A DNA stretch of 64,000 nucleotides from the NCBI RefSeq assembly GCF_000374545.1, contig NZ_KB894584.1:1-64000 (forward strand). Direction: 5' to 3'. Source of the stretch: Anaeromusa acidaminophila DSM 3853 (lineage in GTDB: Bacteria > Bacillota > Negativicutes > Anaeromusales > Anaeromusaceae). The notes under the pieces were generated by a model that had not been told where the DNA came from, did no database searches, and saw only the letters and a list, made by a program, of their open reading frames with translations. Within the stretch, counting starts at the first letter, position 1; each line of letters begins with the position of its first letter. The translations under genes were made by a program, and so were the position numbers. This document shows positions 25,144 through 34,227 of this stretch, piece by piece.

Positions 25144-25848
25144 TTAACCGCCGAGGTACGCTTTGCGAACATCTTCACTGGCGGCCAATTCTTTCGCATC
25201 GCCAGAAAGAGTAATGCGTCCGGTTTCCATAACATAAGCCCGGTGCGCAATGGACAAAGCCATATTAGCATTTTGTTCGACCAAAAGAACCGTGGTTCCT
25301 GTCGAATTAATATCTACAATAATATTAAATATTTCCCGAATCAACAGCGGCGCCAATCCCATGGACGGTTCATCCAGAAGCATCATCCGCGGACGACTCA
25401 TCAGCGCGCGGCCCATCGCCAGCATCTGCTGCTCGCCGCCGGACAAGGTGCCAGCCAGCTGACTTCTACGTTCAGCCAGGCGAGGAAACCGACCAAATAC
25501 CATATCCAAATCCTGAGCAATGCCAGCCTTATCGCTACGAGTAAACGCGCCCAGTTCCAAGTTTTCCATAACCGTCATATTGGCGAAAATGCGCCGTCCT
25601 TCGGGAACCTGGGAAATGCCGAGTTTAACTACATTTTGGGCTGCCATGCCGCCGATATCTTTGCCTTCAAACTTAATGCTGCCTTCTTTCGGCTTCAACA
25701 AGCCGGAAATGGTGCGCAGCGTAGTCGACTTGCCAGCGCCGTTGGCGCCGATAAGGGTCACAATTTCCCCTTCTTTTACTTCCAGAGAAATGCCCTTCAA
25801 CGCATGAATAGCGCCATAAAATACGTTAAGGTTGTCTATCGTCAGCAT
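25144..25848 (-). CDS. livF: Branched-chain amino-acid ABC transporter ATP-binding protein LivF
   Basis: 234 residues, the usual LivF length. Walker A GANGAGKSTTLRTISG (about 34-49), signature LSGGEQQMLAMGRALMSRP, Walker B MLLLDEPSMGLAP, switch region LLVEQNANMALSIAHRAYV. Pairs with LivG to drive the LivHM pore. Its start touches the livG stop at 25848. Confidence 0.93.
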   Translation of the reverse strand: MLTIDNLNVFYGAIHALKGISLEVKEGEIVTLIGANGAGKSTTLRTISGLLKPKEGSIKFEGKDIGGMAAQNVVKLGISQVPEGRRIFANMTVMENLELGAFTRSDKAGIAQDLDMVFGRFPRLAERRSQLAGTLSGGEQQMLAMGRALMSRPRMMLLDEPSMGLAPLLIREIFNIIVDINSTGTTVLLVEQNANMALSIAHRAYVMETGRITLSGDAKELAASEDVRKAYLGG

Positions 25849-26615
25849 CAGTTCACCTCCTCACCGAGATACGCCTCGACGACTTGCTTGTTATTCTTGA
25901 TTTCATCCGGCGTGCCGCTGGCGATAATCTTGCCGTAATCCAGCACGTAAATGCGCTCGCACACATTCATAACCAGACTCATGTCATGCTCAATTAGAAG
26001 AATGGTTAAGTCAAATTCCTTACGAATCCAACGAATCATTTGCAGCAGCTGCTGCGTTTCCTGCGGGTTCATGCCGGCTGCGGGCTCGTCTAAAAGCAGC
26101 AGTTTAGGCTTAGCCGCCAGGGCCCGAGCAATTTCCAAGCGACGTTGTTCCCCGTAAGGAAGATTCTTAGCCACTTCGTCTTTTTTATCAGCCAATTGGA
26201 AGATTTCCAAAAAGCGAATGGCCTGCTCTTCCAGTTCTTCTTCTTCGCCAAAATAACGCCCCAAACGGCTTACCGCTTCCGCCAGGCCGTATTTCATATG
26301 GAAGTGATACGCAACCTTAACATTATCCAGCACCGTCATGTCACTGAACAGACGAATGTTCTGGAACGTTCTGGCAATCCCCTTTTGAGTAACCTGATAC
26401 GGTTTCAGACCGACAACGCTCTGTCCGTCAAAAATGATTTCCCCTTCGGTCGGTTCGTATACGCCGGTCAACAAGTTAAAAGCCGTAGTCTTACCGGCGC
26501 CGTTCGGGCCGATTAAACCAACAAGCTCTCCCTTGTTGATTTCCATTTCAAAATTGGAAACCGCCCGTAAGCCGCCGAACACCTTGGATAGTTTCGTAGT
26601 CTTAAGCAGCGTCAC
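25848..26615 (-). CDS. livG: Branched-chain amino-acid ABC transporter ATP-binding protein LivG
   Basis: 255 residues. Walker A GPNGAGKTTAFNLLTG, the long LivG insert (PYQVTQKGIARTFQNIRLF), signature NLPYGEQRRLEIARALA (a LivG-type variant of LSGGQ) and Walker B LLLLDEPAAGMNPQE. The GTG at 26615 is taken as start since GGAGGTG sits 7 nt before it, inside the 3' end of livM (14 bp overlap). A longer ATG frame at 26642 has no such site. Confidence 0.92.
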   Translation of the reverse strand: MTLLKTTKLSKVFGGLRAVSNFEMEINKGELVGLIGPNGAGKTTAFNLLTGVYEPTEGEIIFDGQSVVGLKPYQVTQKGIARTFQNIRLFSDMTVLDNVKVAYHFHMKYGLAEAVSRLGRYFGEEEELEEQAIRFLEIFQLADKKDEVAKNLPYGEQRRLEIARALAAKPKLLLLDEPAAGMNPQETQQLLQMIRWIRKEFDLTILLIEHDMSLVMNVCERIYVLDYGKIIASGTPDEIKNNKQVVEAYLGEEVN

Positions 26616-27564
26616 GTTTGCCACCTCCAAACAGACGGCCAAACATGGCCAAACTCAATTCCTTGTTGCCAAATAGGCCTTGAGGACGATAAATCATCAA
26701 GATAATGAGCATGAGCGAATAAATGACCATGCGCCATTCGGGATACCCAGCCAGGGCTGCCGAAACAAAGGTCAGCAGCACCGCCGCCGTAACGGAACCA
26801 GTCAAGCTGCCTAAGCCGCCCAAAACCACAATGGTCAGAATATCGAAGGACTTCATGAAAGTAAACGAAGCCGGATGGGCGATATAGAAATAATGCGAAA
26901 AGAGAGCGCCCGCTACGCCGGCGAAGAACGCGCCGATCGTAAAGGCCATAACTTTATAGCGTGTCGTATCGACCCCCATGGATTCAGCGGCGATCTCATT
27001 CTCGCGAATGGCGATGCAAGCGCGTCCATGCGTAGAGTTGATCAGATTTTTGATAACGAATAAGGTAACTACTGTTAACGCAAAAACCCAAGCAAAATTC
27101 GTATATCGGGGGATGCCCATAAAGCCGGAGGCGCCGCCTACATACTGGATGTTCAGAATGCAGATACGAATGATTTCCCCCAACCCAAGGGTAGCAATGG
27201 CTAAATAGTCGCCTTTCAGACGCAGCGTCGGCAAGCCGATCATAAAGCCCAGCAAGCCTGCGCTCGCGGCAGAGCCCAAAATAGCCAAGATGAAGGGGAG
27301 TTCAAATTTTACCGACAGCACGGCGCTAACATAGGCGCCCACCGCCATGAAGCCGGCATGACCGATCGAAAACTGACCGGTAAAACCATTAATCAAGTTC
27401 AAGCTGGTTGCCAAAATAATATTAATGCCAATTAAAACTAGATTTAATTCCCAAAAAGGTCCAATAATGTCCAGGTTTATGAGCACCTGCACCACAGCGA
27501 ACAGGGCAATGCACAAACCAAGAACCTTTAGGTCTTTTTTCGTTTTGCTCCGCATGCCTGTCAC
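26602..27564 (-). CDS. livM: Branched-chain amino-acid ABC transporter permease LivM
   Basis: 320 residues, about eight or nine membrane segments. Family motifs: NLINGFTGQFSIGHAGFMAVGAY, LPTLRLKGDYLAIATLGLGEIIR, and the ATPase-contact loop GRACIAIRENEIAAESMGVDTTRYKVMAFTI. Ends with IYRPQGLFG as usual. It abuts livH (27565). Confidence 0.93.
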   Translation of the reverse strand: MTGMRSKTKKDLKVLGLCIALFAVVQVLINLDIIGPFWELNLVLIGINIILATSLNLINGFTGQFSIGHAGFMAVGAYVSAVLSVKFELPFILAILGSAASAGLLGFMIGLPTLRLKGDYLAIATLGLGEIIRICILNIQYVGGASGFMGIPRYTNFAWVFALTVVTLFVIKNLINSTHGRACIAIRENEIAAESMGVDTTRYKVMAFTIGAFFAGVAGALFSHYFYIAHPASFTFMKSFDILTIVVLGGLGSLTGSVTAAVLLTFVSAALAGYPEWRMVIYSLMLIILMIYRPQGLFGNKELSLAMFGRLFGGGKRDAA

Positions 27565-28452
27565 CTACACTTTCTCACGGGTATTTTTGCCCAGCAAGCC
27601 GGACGGCTTGAAGAGCAGAATAAGAATCAAAATGGCAAACGCCGCCGCATCGCGGAAGGTGGAAGAAATAAAGCCGCTTACCAGCGCTTCCACTACACCC
27701 AAGATAAGACCTCCCAGCATAGCGCCAGGCAAAATACCAATACCGCCCAAAACAGCGGCTACGAAAGCCTTTAAACCAGGCATAATGCCCATCAGCGGAT
27801 CAATGGAGTTGTAGTAGACGCCAACAAGAACGCCAGCGGCCGCCGCCAAAGCCGAGCCAATACCGAAGGTGAAGGAAATGATTCTTCCCGAATCAATGCC
27901 CATAAGCTGTGCGGCTTCCGTATCAAAGGACACGGCGCGCATTGCCTTGCCGATTTTAGTATACTGCACGACATATGTCAGCAGCACCATGAGCAGCAGC
28001 GAAACCACCAAAATGACCACCTGTTGGTTGTTGATGATAATGCCTGCCAAATTGTACGTTTCTGTAGGAAATACTGCCGGGAACGTCCGCGGCTGAGGCG
28101 AGACAACCAGCATACCGCCGTATTCCAATAGCAGTGAAACGCCGATGGCTGTAATCAGCACCGAAATTTTCGGCGCAAACCGCAGCGGCCGATAAGCCAG
28201 GTACTCAATCAACATACCCGCTAAACCGGCGCCAACCATCGCGATTAGCAAGGCTGGAACAAAGGATAATCCCAATACGGTTGTCGCAAAAAAGCCGATA
28301 TACGCACCTACCATATAAATGTCGCCGTGCGCAAAATTGATAAGCTTGATAATACCGTAAACCATCGTATAGCCAAGAGCGATCAGGGCGTAAATGCTGC
28401 CCAAAGAAATACCGTTAATTAACTGTTGTATTACTTGAATTAAAAAATCCAT
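27565..28452 (-). CDS. livH: Branched-chain amino-acid ABC transporter permease LivH
   Basis: 295 residues, the usual LivH length, about eight membrane segments. Typical pieces are NGISLGSIYALIALGYTMVYGIIKLINFAHGD and GKAMRAVSFDTEAAQLMGID. AAAGGAGG stands before the ATG. First gene of livHMGF, separated from the binding-protein gene by a terminator-like hairpin. Confidence 0.93.
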   Translation of the reverse strand: MDFLIQVIQQLINGISLGSIYALIALGYTMVYGIIKLINFAHGDIYMVGAYIGFFATTVLGLSFVPALLIAMVGAGLAGMLIEYLAYRPLRFAPKISVLITAIGVSLLLEYGGMLVVSPQPRTFPAVFPTETYNLAGIIINNQQVVILVVSLLLMVLLTYVVQYTKIGKAMRAVSFDTEAAQLMGIDSGRIISFTFGIGSALAAAAGVLVGVYYNSIDPLMGIMPGLKAFVAAVLGGIGILPGAMLGGLILGVVEALVSGFISSTFRDAAAFAILILILLFKPSGLLGKNTREKV

Positions 28453-28520
28453 GGGCGATCCTCCTTTCCATTCTAAAACCGTCTAAATTCAGTCACTTCT
28501 ATTCAAAACGCGAGCAACAA

Positions 28521-28572
28521 AAAGGGAACAAGACGGCGCGTAGCCCTATGGGTTGCGCAGTCTTATCCCCTT
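28521..28572 (-). terminator. Terminator or attenuator between livJ and livH
   Basis: AAGGGGATAAGACTGCGC pairs with GCGCCGTCTTGTTCCCTT and is followed by TTTTTG on the minus strand. Partial read-through here would keep the binding protein in excess over the membrane complex. Confidence 0.7.
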
Positions 28573-28609
28573 CGATAACTCCCGGTACATCCGCTAACAA
28601 ACCTTCGGA

Positions 28610-29788
28610 TTACGGATTGACTTTTTCCTTAAATGTTTGCTTACCATCCTTGAATTCAATGATAACAGCGCTTTTCACCGCGTCATGGTTTTCATTCAAG
28701 GTGATTTTTCCGGATACAGCCTGGTATTCCTTGGTCTTAGCCAGCTCATCCTTAATTTTCGTCGTATCCGTACCGCCAGCGCGTTTAATGGCTTCAATCA
28801 CCATCATCGTGGCGTCGTAAGAGAGAGCGGCAAAGGCGTCAGGCGTTTGGCCGTATTCCTTTTTGTACGCTTCAACAAAAGTTTTGATGGCCGGACTATT
28901 GTCGTCAGGCGAATAATGGTTGGCAAAGAAGGTATTATTCAAAGCGCTAGCTCCGGCAATCTCCGGCAGCTTCGCCGAATCCCAGCCGTCGCCGCCCAGA
29001 ATCGGCATCGTCAGCCCCATTTCACGAGCCTGTTTGATGATCATGCCCACTTCCTGGTAATAACCGGGTACGAAGAGCACATCCGGGTTAGCCGCTTTGA
29101 TTTTCGTCAGAGTCGCTTTAAAATCCGTATCTTTGGCTAAGTACGCTTCTTCCGAAACAATAGCGCCGCCATTTTTAAGGAAGGTTTCCTTAAAAAACTG
29201 TCCCAAGCCTTTAGCATAGTCAGAGCTATTGTCGATATACATAGCCGCTTTCGTAGCTTTCAAGCTCTTGCCGGCGAAGTTAGCCATAACCGAACCTTGG
29301 AAAGGATCAATGAAAGCCGCCCGGAACAAGAAGTCTCGTACTTTTCCGGTAGCAGGGTCTACAGTCACTTTCGGATTGGAAGCCGTCGGGCTAATGGCCA
29401 ATACCTTATTCGCCATGTTAACCTGAGCTGCAGCAATAACGCTGGACGAAGCAATCGGCGCAATCACCCCTACTACTTTGTCCTGAGTAATCAGCTTCTG
29501 CATCGCATTGGCCGCCTCAGCCGCTTCGCTCTTATTGTCCGCCACTACAAGTTCCAACTGCTTGCCGTTGATGCCGCCTTTGGCGTTAATTTCCTTAATC
29601 GCCAGTTTGGCTCCGTTAGCAGCCGATTGTCCGAAGGTAGCATTGTTTCCGGTCATCTCCAGGTTGGCGCCGAGCTTAATTACGTTAGCATCTTGCTTAG
29701 CACCGCCGCCACAGCCTGCAAGGGCTGCTGTCAGCAAGCCGCCTACCAAGGCAACGCCAATCCAGCGCGCGACTTTTTTCGTCAGCAT
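28610..29788 (-). CDS. livJ: Branched-chain amino-acid ABC transporter substrate-binding lipoprotein, copy 1
   Basis: 392 residues. A lipoprotein signal (KKVARWIG...LLTAALAGC, lipobox LAGC) precedes a type-I periplasmic-binding fold: IKLGANLEMTGNNATFGQSAANGAKLAIKEIN, VVADNKSE, VIAPIASSSVIAAAQV. The start at 29788 is set by AGGAGG 8 nt before; the longer frame lacks a site. It is about 55-60 percent alike by eye to copy 2. It is driven by a consensus promoter with a leader of about 115 nt and lies upstream of livHMGF. Confidence 0.92.
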   Translation of the reverse strand: MLTKKVARWIGVALVGGLLTAALAGCGGGAKQDANVIKLGANLEMTGNNATFGQSAANGAKLAIKEINAKGGINGKQLELVVADNKSEAAEAANAMQKLITQDKVVGVIAPIASSSVIAAAQVNMANKVLAISPTASNPKVTVDPATGKVRDFLFRAAFIDPFQGSVMANFAGKSLKATKAAMYIDNSSDYAKGLGQFFKETFLKNGGAIVSEEAYLAKDTDFKATLTKIKAANPDVLFVPGYYQEVGMIIKQAREMGLTMPILGGDGWDSAKLPEIAGASALNNTFFANHYSPDDNSPAIKTFVEAYKKEYGQTPDAFAALSYDATMMVIEAIKRAGGTDTTKIKDELAKTKEYQAVSGKITLNENHDAVKSAVIIEFKDGKQTFKEKVNP

Positions 29789-29910
29789 TCTCCAGCCTCC
29801 TGTCATTGAATTCCCTGCACCAGCGCCATGTCTTTCCGCTATTCTGAAAACTGTGTCCATAATCCGACATCGCGTCCGCCTGCAGTGAATCTTTCCGTGT
29901 ACATGTTGTC

Positions 29911-29939
29911 ATTATAGTGCACGGTTTTTGGACTGTCAA
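29911..29939 (-). promoter_or_regulatory. Consensus promoter of livJ copy 1
   Basis: Minus strand TTGACA (29939-29934) and TATAAT (29916-29911), spacer 17 bp: a perfect sigma-A promoter. The palindrome TGTATACA lies upstream at 29950-29957. Confidence 0.9.
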
Positions 29940-30049
29940 TACCACTCCTTGTATACATGAACACCACTTGTCCTCTACAGAAAAACAAAGACAAACTCTT
30001 GAATGAAAGCTTCTGCGCGAATACGATTCGGAAAAAAATGGAAAAAGAA

Positions 30050-30076
30050 GGGCTAAGGCAAGTTGCCTTAGCCCGC
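30050..30076 (-). terminator. Terminator of livJ copy 2
   Basis: GGGCTAAGGCAA / TTGCCTTAGCCC perfect hairpin followed by TTCTTTTTCC on the minus strand. Confidence 0.85.
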
Positions 30077-30081
30077 TTTCC

Positions 30082-31257
30082 TTAGGGATTGACTTTTTCC
30101 TTAAAGGTTTGCTTGCCGTCCTTCATTTCAATGATAACCGCGCTCTTAACCGGGTTGTGATTAGCATCCAGGGAAATAATACCGGTAGAAACCTGAAGGT
30201 TCTTCACCGCCGCCAAGGCTTCGGTCAGTTTCGCCGAATCAGCGCTGCCTGCGCGTTTGAGAGCGTCTACCAGCAACAAGCCGGCATCATAGCCCAACGC
30301 GGACAAAGCGCTAGGAGCTTCATTGTATTCTTTCTTGTAAGCTTCTACAAATTTAGAAACATTAGGATCCTTATCTTCTGCCGAATAATGGTTGCTGAAG
30401 AAGGTATTATTCAGTGCCGCTGCGCCAGCCACTTCCGGCAGCTTGGCATTATCCCAACCGTCGCCGCCAGTAATCGGAATGGTAATTCCCATTTCACGAG
30501 CTTGTTTGACAATTTTCCCTACTTCTTCATAGTAGCCAGGAACATACAGCACATCCGCACCAGCCGCTTTAATCTTGGTCAAGGTCGATTTGAAATCCTG
30601 ATCCTTTTGCAAGAAGGCTTCTTTAATAACAACGGTGCCGCCATTTTTAACAAAATTCTCTTCAAAGAATTTAGCCAGCCCTTTCGAATAATCCGAGCTG
30701 TTGTCTACATAGATAGCCGCTTTCTTAGCGCCTAAGGTTTTCGTGGCAAAATTAGCCACTACGGTTCCCTGGAAAGGATCAATGAAACAGGAACGGAACG
30801 CATACGGCCGAACCTTACCATCTTTAACAGTCACATCCGGGTTGGTAGCTGTCGGTGTCAAAAGAGGCACTTTTGCACTTTCCGCTACCGGCAGTGCAGC
30901 CAGTGCATTCGAGCTTACTACAGGTCCGAGAACAGCAATAACTTTATCCTGATTGATTAGCTTCGTTACCGAGTTGGTAGCCTCCGATGCTTCCGACTTG
31001 TTGTCCGCCACAATCAAGTTGATTTTTTTGCCATTGATGCCGCCCGCGTCATTCGCTTGTTTTACAGCCAGTTTAATGCCGTTCAGCGTTTGCTGACCGT
31101 ACGCAGCTACACCGCCAGTCAGTTCCATACTAGCGCCAATGCGAATCTCGTTAGCGTCTCCTTTAGGTTCGCTTTTGCCGCCGCAACCGGCTACCAACGC
31201 TGTTGTCAGCGTGGCTGCCAAGGCTACGCCGAGCCACTTCTGCCATTTTTTACTCAC
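30082..31257 (-). CDS. livJ: Branched-chain amino-acid ABC transporter substrate-binding lipoprotein, copy 2
   Basis: 391 residues with lipobox LVAGC near residue 24 and the same type-I binding fold as copy 1 (GGVAAYGQQTLNGIKLAVKQAND, LIVADNKSEASEATN, VPVLTPTATNPDVTV-like region, GYYEEVGKIVKQAREMG). A GTG start at 31257 is favoured because AGGGGG lies 8 nt before it and it puts the signal peptide at the N-terminus. Own promoter and terminator make it a single-gene unit. Ligand preference may differ from copy 1, but sequence alone does not say. Confidence 0.9.
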   Translation of the reverse strand: MSKKWQKWLGVALAATLTTALVAGCGGKSEPKGDANEIRIGASMELTGGVAAYGQQTLNGIKLAVKQANDAGGINGKKINLIVADNKSEASEATNSVTKLINQDKVIAVLGPVVSSNALAALPVAESAKVPLLTPTATNPDVTVKDGKVRPYAFRSCFIDPFQGTVVANFATKTLGAKKAAIYVDNSSDYSKGLAKFFEENFVKNGGTVVIKEAFLQKDQDFKSTLTKIKAAGADVLYVPGYYEEVGKIVKQAREMGITIPITGGDGWDNAKLPEVAGAAALNNTFFSNHYSAEDKDPNVSKFVEAYKKEYNEAPSALSALGYDAGLLLVDALKRAGSADSAKLTEALAAVKNLQVSTGIISLDANHNPVKSAVIIEMKDGKQTFKEKVNP

Positions 31258-31409
31258 GCTACATGCCCCCTGTTTCATCTCAATCTTAGAATCTACCTTA
31301 TAATGCCTGGACCTTCTCACCATGTTTCATTTTCGCGCGGATGTTACAAAATTACATAGCACATAGAAACATGTGTTTTTTGCACGGATAATCTTGTCCG
31401 TTGTCCTTT

Positions 31410-31438
31410 ATTATATTTTCCTACATCCTCCATGTCAA
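31410..31438 (-). promoter_or_regulatory. Consensus promoter of livJ copy 2
   Basis: Minus strand TTGACA (31438-31433) and TATAAT (31415-31410), spacer 17 bp. The leader to the start codon is about 145 nt and contains CGGACAAGATTATCCG, a small hairpin. Confidence 0.9.
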
Positions 31439-31583
31439 TCAAAAGTTCACATATTTTTTCATTTATCGACATGTAATGTTCACGATGTCGAAACATGTCT
31501 ATTTTTAGACACCATTTGTTTCTTTGGTGAGGATTTTGTGATTTAGCACTCTCTTTCGCAGGAAAATACCGGGGAACATTGAT

Positions 31584-31655
31584 TAAACAGGAGTAAAGTG
31601 AGGGCTATGACAGCAAAGAGTGAACAAGAAAATCGGAGTCACGGGAGGATACACC
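31584..31655 (+). repeat. Tandem pair of GAGTA-type dispersed repeats
   Basis: AACAGGAGTAAAGTGAGGGC (31586 on) and TGAACAAGAAAATCGGAGTC followed by ACGGGAGGATAC (31621 on): one unit of each subtype, in the opposite order to 11577-11656. Confidence 0.75.
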
Positions 31656-31689
31656 GGAGAAGAAAGAGGAACATGAAAAGACATAATCT

Positions 31690-31780
31690 CTTTAAAACCC
31701 ATTTCGCGTGTGTTGTGTATTTCGCGGTTCGTTAGCAACGTCTCTCGAAATTTTTATCCAACCGCGAAAATCGCGAAATT
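31690..31780 (+). repeat. TTTCGCG-type dispersed repeat, copy 2 (full)
   Basis: It opens with CCCATTTCGCGTG, has TGTATTTCGCGGTTCGTTAG then CAACGTCTCTCG, and closes with ATCCAACCGCGAAAATCGCG AAATT. The TTTCGCG and CGCGAAA ends are inverted, giving an element of about 85 bp. Confidence 0.8.
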
Positions 31781-31861
31781 TGATTTGTCGTCCGTACAAA
31801 GCCGCTCTATTCCTCCTTGCACAGCCTCTCAAAACTTATAAATTCTGGTGCAGCAAGAAAA

Positions 31862-31889
31862 AAAGCGCCGCCTCTACAGGCGGCGCTTT
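31862..31889 (-). terminator. Terminator of the glutamate synthase operon
   Basis: AAAGCGCCGCC / GGCGGCGCTTT perfect stem followed by seven T on the minus strand. Confidence 0.9.
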
Positions 31890-31895
31890 ACTTGT

Positions 31896-34205
31896 TTAGT
31901 TACAAGGCAAGGGAGTATTGTTCGGATGCATCGACCAGATGCCGCAAGGGCAAATGCCTGCGCATACGCCGCAGCCAATGCAGCGGCTGTCGTCCGAAAC
32001 ATAGGCGAACGAACCGTCTTCCTTTATTTCCCGGGAAATAGCCTTTTCGGGACAAGATTTTTCGCACATATGACAGTCGCGGCAAGTACCACAGCTGATA
32101 CAGCGCAGATAGTCTTCCTTGGCTTGAGGAACTTGACCGGTTTGGCAACGTTCGAAATACTCCGTAGAGAGGCGGCCTTGCGGCAGCGCCACTTTTTCCT
32201 TCGTTGCATAGGCTTCACCAGTCAACTCCGCATGCAATGCTTTGGCCGCTTCACGAGCGGCGCCGATGGCATCCACCAAGAGGCCGGGGCGAATGGTATC
32301 CCCTGCGGTATAAAGGCGTTCTGCCAACTTCCCTGCTGCTCCGGCTTTCATAAAGCCGCGCTCTTGGGGCAGCTCCGCAGGCAGGAAGGACAGATCCGGC
32401 ACTTCGCCGATACTGATAATCACCGTATCCGCCGCCAGCATCCTTCCATCTGTCAAGCGTACGCCTTCCGCCGTTATTTCCTGGGTGGCCGCCGGCCAAA
32501 GCAGTACGCCTCCCAGCTCTTCTACATGTTCAATTTCCTTTTCAAAAGCAGCCGGCTTAGCCACGTCGATGCAAGTGACTTCTTCAGCTCCCATTTCATA
32601 GGCGCCGATAGCCACGTCCATACCTGCATTGCCGCAGCCTATGACAACGACTTTTTTGCCGATTTTCGGCTTTTGCCCACTGTTGACGGCTTTGAGGAAT
32701 TCCAGCCCTTTGACCAAGCGCTCGGAACCAGGCCAGGGAATCACTTTTGACACATGGCCCCCGGTAGCCACTACCACGCCATCGTATTGTTGCCGCAGCT
32801 GTGCAAATTTCGCGGCATCCACGGTCTCATTGTTGCGATACGTTACACCCAGCGACGCCACGCGGGCTACTTCGGCTTCAAGTACTTCCGCCGCCAGACG
32901 GGAGCGGGGAATGGCCTGTTCCATTTTGCCGCCCATTTTCGCATCACTTTCAAAAACGGTTACGTCATGTCCCTGACGCACTAGTTCCCACGCAGCTGTC
33001 AGACCGGCCACGCCGCCGCCGATCACAGCAACGGTTTTGCCGGTTTTTTGCACTGCCTGCGGCAGTGTTACTTCGCGCGAATACCGTCCCAAAGCGCCGA
33101 TTTGCGCAGATAAATCAATTTGACCGCGAGTACAGTCGTCCATGCACAAATTGGGGCAAACACTGCCGCAAACCGAGCCTGGGAACGGCGTGTATTCCAA
33201 CACCAGACGATACGCTTCTCCTACCTTGCCGTCGCGCAGCAAGTTGAAACGATCCTGTGACGGAATGGACGCCGGGCAATTAAATTGGCAGGGAGCCGCA
33301 AAGCGGGCATTTTCCCATTGCGGTACGCGCTGACGCATCACGCCGCTCGTAACCAAACCAACTACGGAAAAATCATCCTTTACTACATCACTGAAAATAC
33401 CGCCGGGAACCCACTCATTTGTCCGGAAATCAAAAAGATGGGACTCAACTTTTTTAGGCCGTTCTTCATAGGTGAGGGGTACGATTTTTTGCCATTCATT
33501 CCACTTGGTCAATTCCGCCTGCAGTTCTTTCCGTTCTACAGACTGCAAAAAATCATCCATGTGACTGGACAGATAGTCAATATCCGCCGCTTCCAAGGCG
33601 CGCACCTTTACGTCCTTGGCCGAAACACCGTGAAGCGGTCCGCGGACGTATACTACGCCGCCCACCATGCCAACGCAGGAGCGATCGCCTAGAACCGACT
33701 CGTCCGCTTCAACATCTACGCCGCAAACAACAGCAATACCGCCGGACATAAATTCAAAGGAGAAGCTGCCGCAACGCTTCAAAACCCAAAATTCAGGCGG
33801 CGCATACAGAGGGTCATGCTTCATCAAGGAGCCGGAACGCGTTCCGGCTCGGCCGCCGACATAAATACTGCCGCCAGCAGCGCAATGGGCGGTAGTATCA
33901 CCGCCATCGCCTTTGACAACAATGCGGCCGCCGGCGTTCAGCCAGCCTACATCCGCCGAGGACGAGCCTTCTACAATGACTTCCGTTCCGGGCATGCACA
34001 TGGACCCCACGCGCTGCCCTGGATTCGTTACCGTGAAACGAAGCGATTTTCCTTCGGGGTGCCATAAAGGACCGCCGATATCATGCTGGCCGCTGGCCAA
34101 AATATGAAATTCTGTTTCTCCCGCCGCTAGCGCCTCGCTGATGGCGGTCAGGAGTTCTTGTGTGGACAGGCGTTTTCCTCCTGCCAAAGTGTCAATCGTA
34201 AGCAT
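31896..34205 (-). CDS. Glutamate synthase subunit: GXGXG domain fused to GltD-like oxidoreductase and 4Fe-4S domain
   Basis: 769 residues. Residues 1 to about 240 form the GltB C-terminal GXGXG beta-helix (GQRVGSMCMPGTEVIVEG, VGWLNAGGRIVVKGDGGD). A GltD-like part follows, with N-terminal Cys cluster (CQFNCPASIPSQDRF, CGSVCPNLCMDDCTRG), FAD motif VAVIGGGVAGLTAAWE and NAD(P) motif VVVIGCGNAGMDVA. The end is a ferredoxin-like region (CISCGTCRDCHMCEKSCPEKA, CIGCGVCAGICPCG). It passes electrons to the FMN subunit. The coding region contains a perfect Noc-binding palindrome (32026-32039). Confidence 0.9.
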   Translation of the reverse strand: MLTIDTLAGGKRLSTQELLTAISEALAAGETEFHILASGQHDIGGPLWHPEGKSLRFTVTNPGQRVGSMCMPGTEVIVEGSSSADVGWLNAGGRIVVKGDGGDTTAHCAAGGSIYVGGRAGTRSGSLMKHDPLYAPPEFWVLKRCGSFSFEFMSGGIAVVCGVDVEADESVLGDRSCVGMVGGVVYVRGPLHGVSAKDVKVRALEAADIDYLSSHMDDFLQSVERKELQAELTKWNEWQKIVPLTYEERPKKVESHLFDFRTNEWVPGGIFSDVVKDDFSVVGLVTSGVMRQRVPQWENARFAAPCQFNCPASIPSQDRFNLLRDGKVGEAYRLVLEYTPFPGSVCGSVCPNLCMDDCTRGQIDLSAQIGALGRYSREVTLPQAVQKTGKTVAVIGGGVAGLTAAWELVRQGHDVTVFESDAKMGGKMEQAIPRSRLAAEVLEAEVARVASLGVTYRNNETVDAAKFAQLRQQYDGVVVATGGHVSKVIPWPGSERLVKGLEFLKAVNSGQKPKIGKKVVVIGCGNAGMDVAIGAYEMGAEEVTCIDVAKPAAFEKEIEHVEELGGVLLWPAATQEITAEGVRLTDGRMLAADTVIISIGEVPDLSFLPAELPQERGFMKAGAAGKLAERLYTAGDTIRPGLLVDAIGAAREAAKALHAELTGEAYATKEKVALPQGRLSTEYFERCQTGQVPQAKEDYLRCISCGTCRDCHMCEKSCPEKAISREIKEDGSFAYVSDDSRCIGCGVCAGICPCGIWSMHPNNTPLPCN
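32026..32039. promoter_or_regulatory. Noc-binding site (NBS) palindrome inside the glutamate synthase gene
   Basis: ATTTCCCGGGAAAT, identical to the consensus described for Bacillus subtilis Noc. A second identical copy lies at 48711-48724, upstream of the noc gene. Confidence 0.75.
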
Positions 34206-34227
34206 CTCCAGTTCCTCCTTCTCCCTA

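Larger units (their letters stand above)
31258..31895. other. Long intergenic region: promoter, inverted repeats and dispersed repeats
   Basis: About 640 bp with no gene. It contains the livJ copy 2 promoter (31410-31438). Nested inverted repeats CGACAT/ATGTCG (31467-31490) and GACATGT/ACATGTC (31468-31499) lie upstream of it and may be operators. Two GAGTA-type units (31584-31655), a TTTCGCG element (31690-31780) and the terminator of the glutamate synthase operon (31862-31889) follow. Confidence 0.65.

Noticed and set aside
25135-25938. A 267-codon plus-strand frame opposite livF
   Set aside because: It lies opposite a complete ABC ATPase and has no recognisable domain or ribosome site.
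29786-29910. The livJ leader as a riboswitch
   Set aside because: No known aptamer blocks and no strong terminator between promoter and gene were found.
31848-32750. A 300-codon plus-strand frame opposite the glutamate synthase gene
   Set aside because: The minus strand has complete FAD, NAD and 4Fe-4S motifs across this stretch; the plus frame shows no family features.
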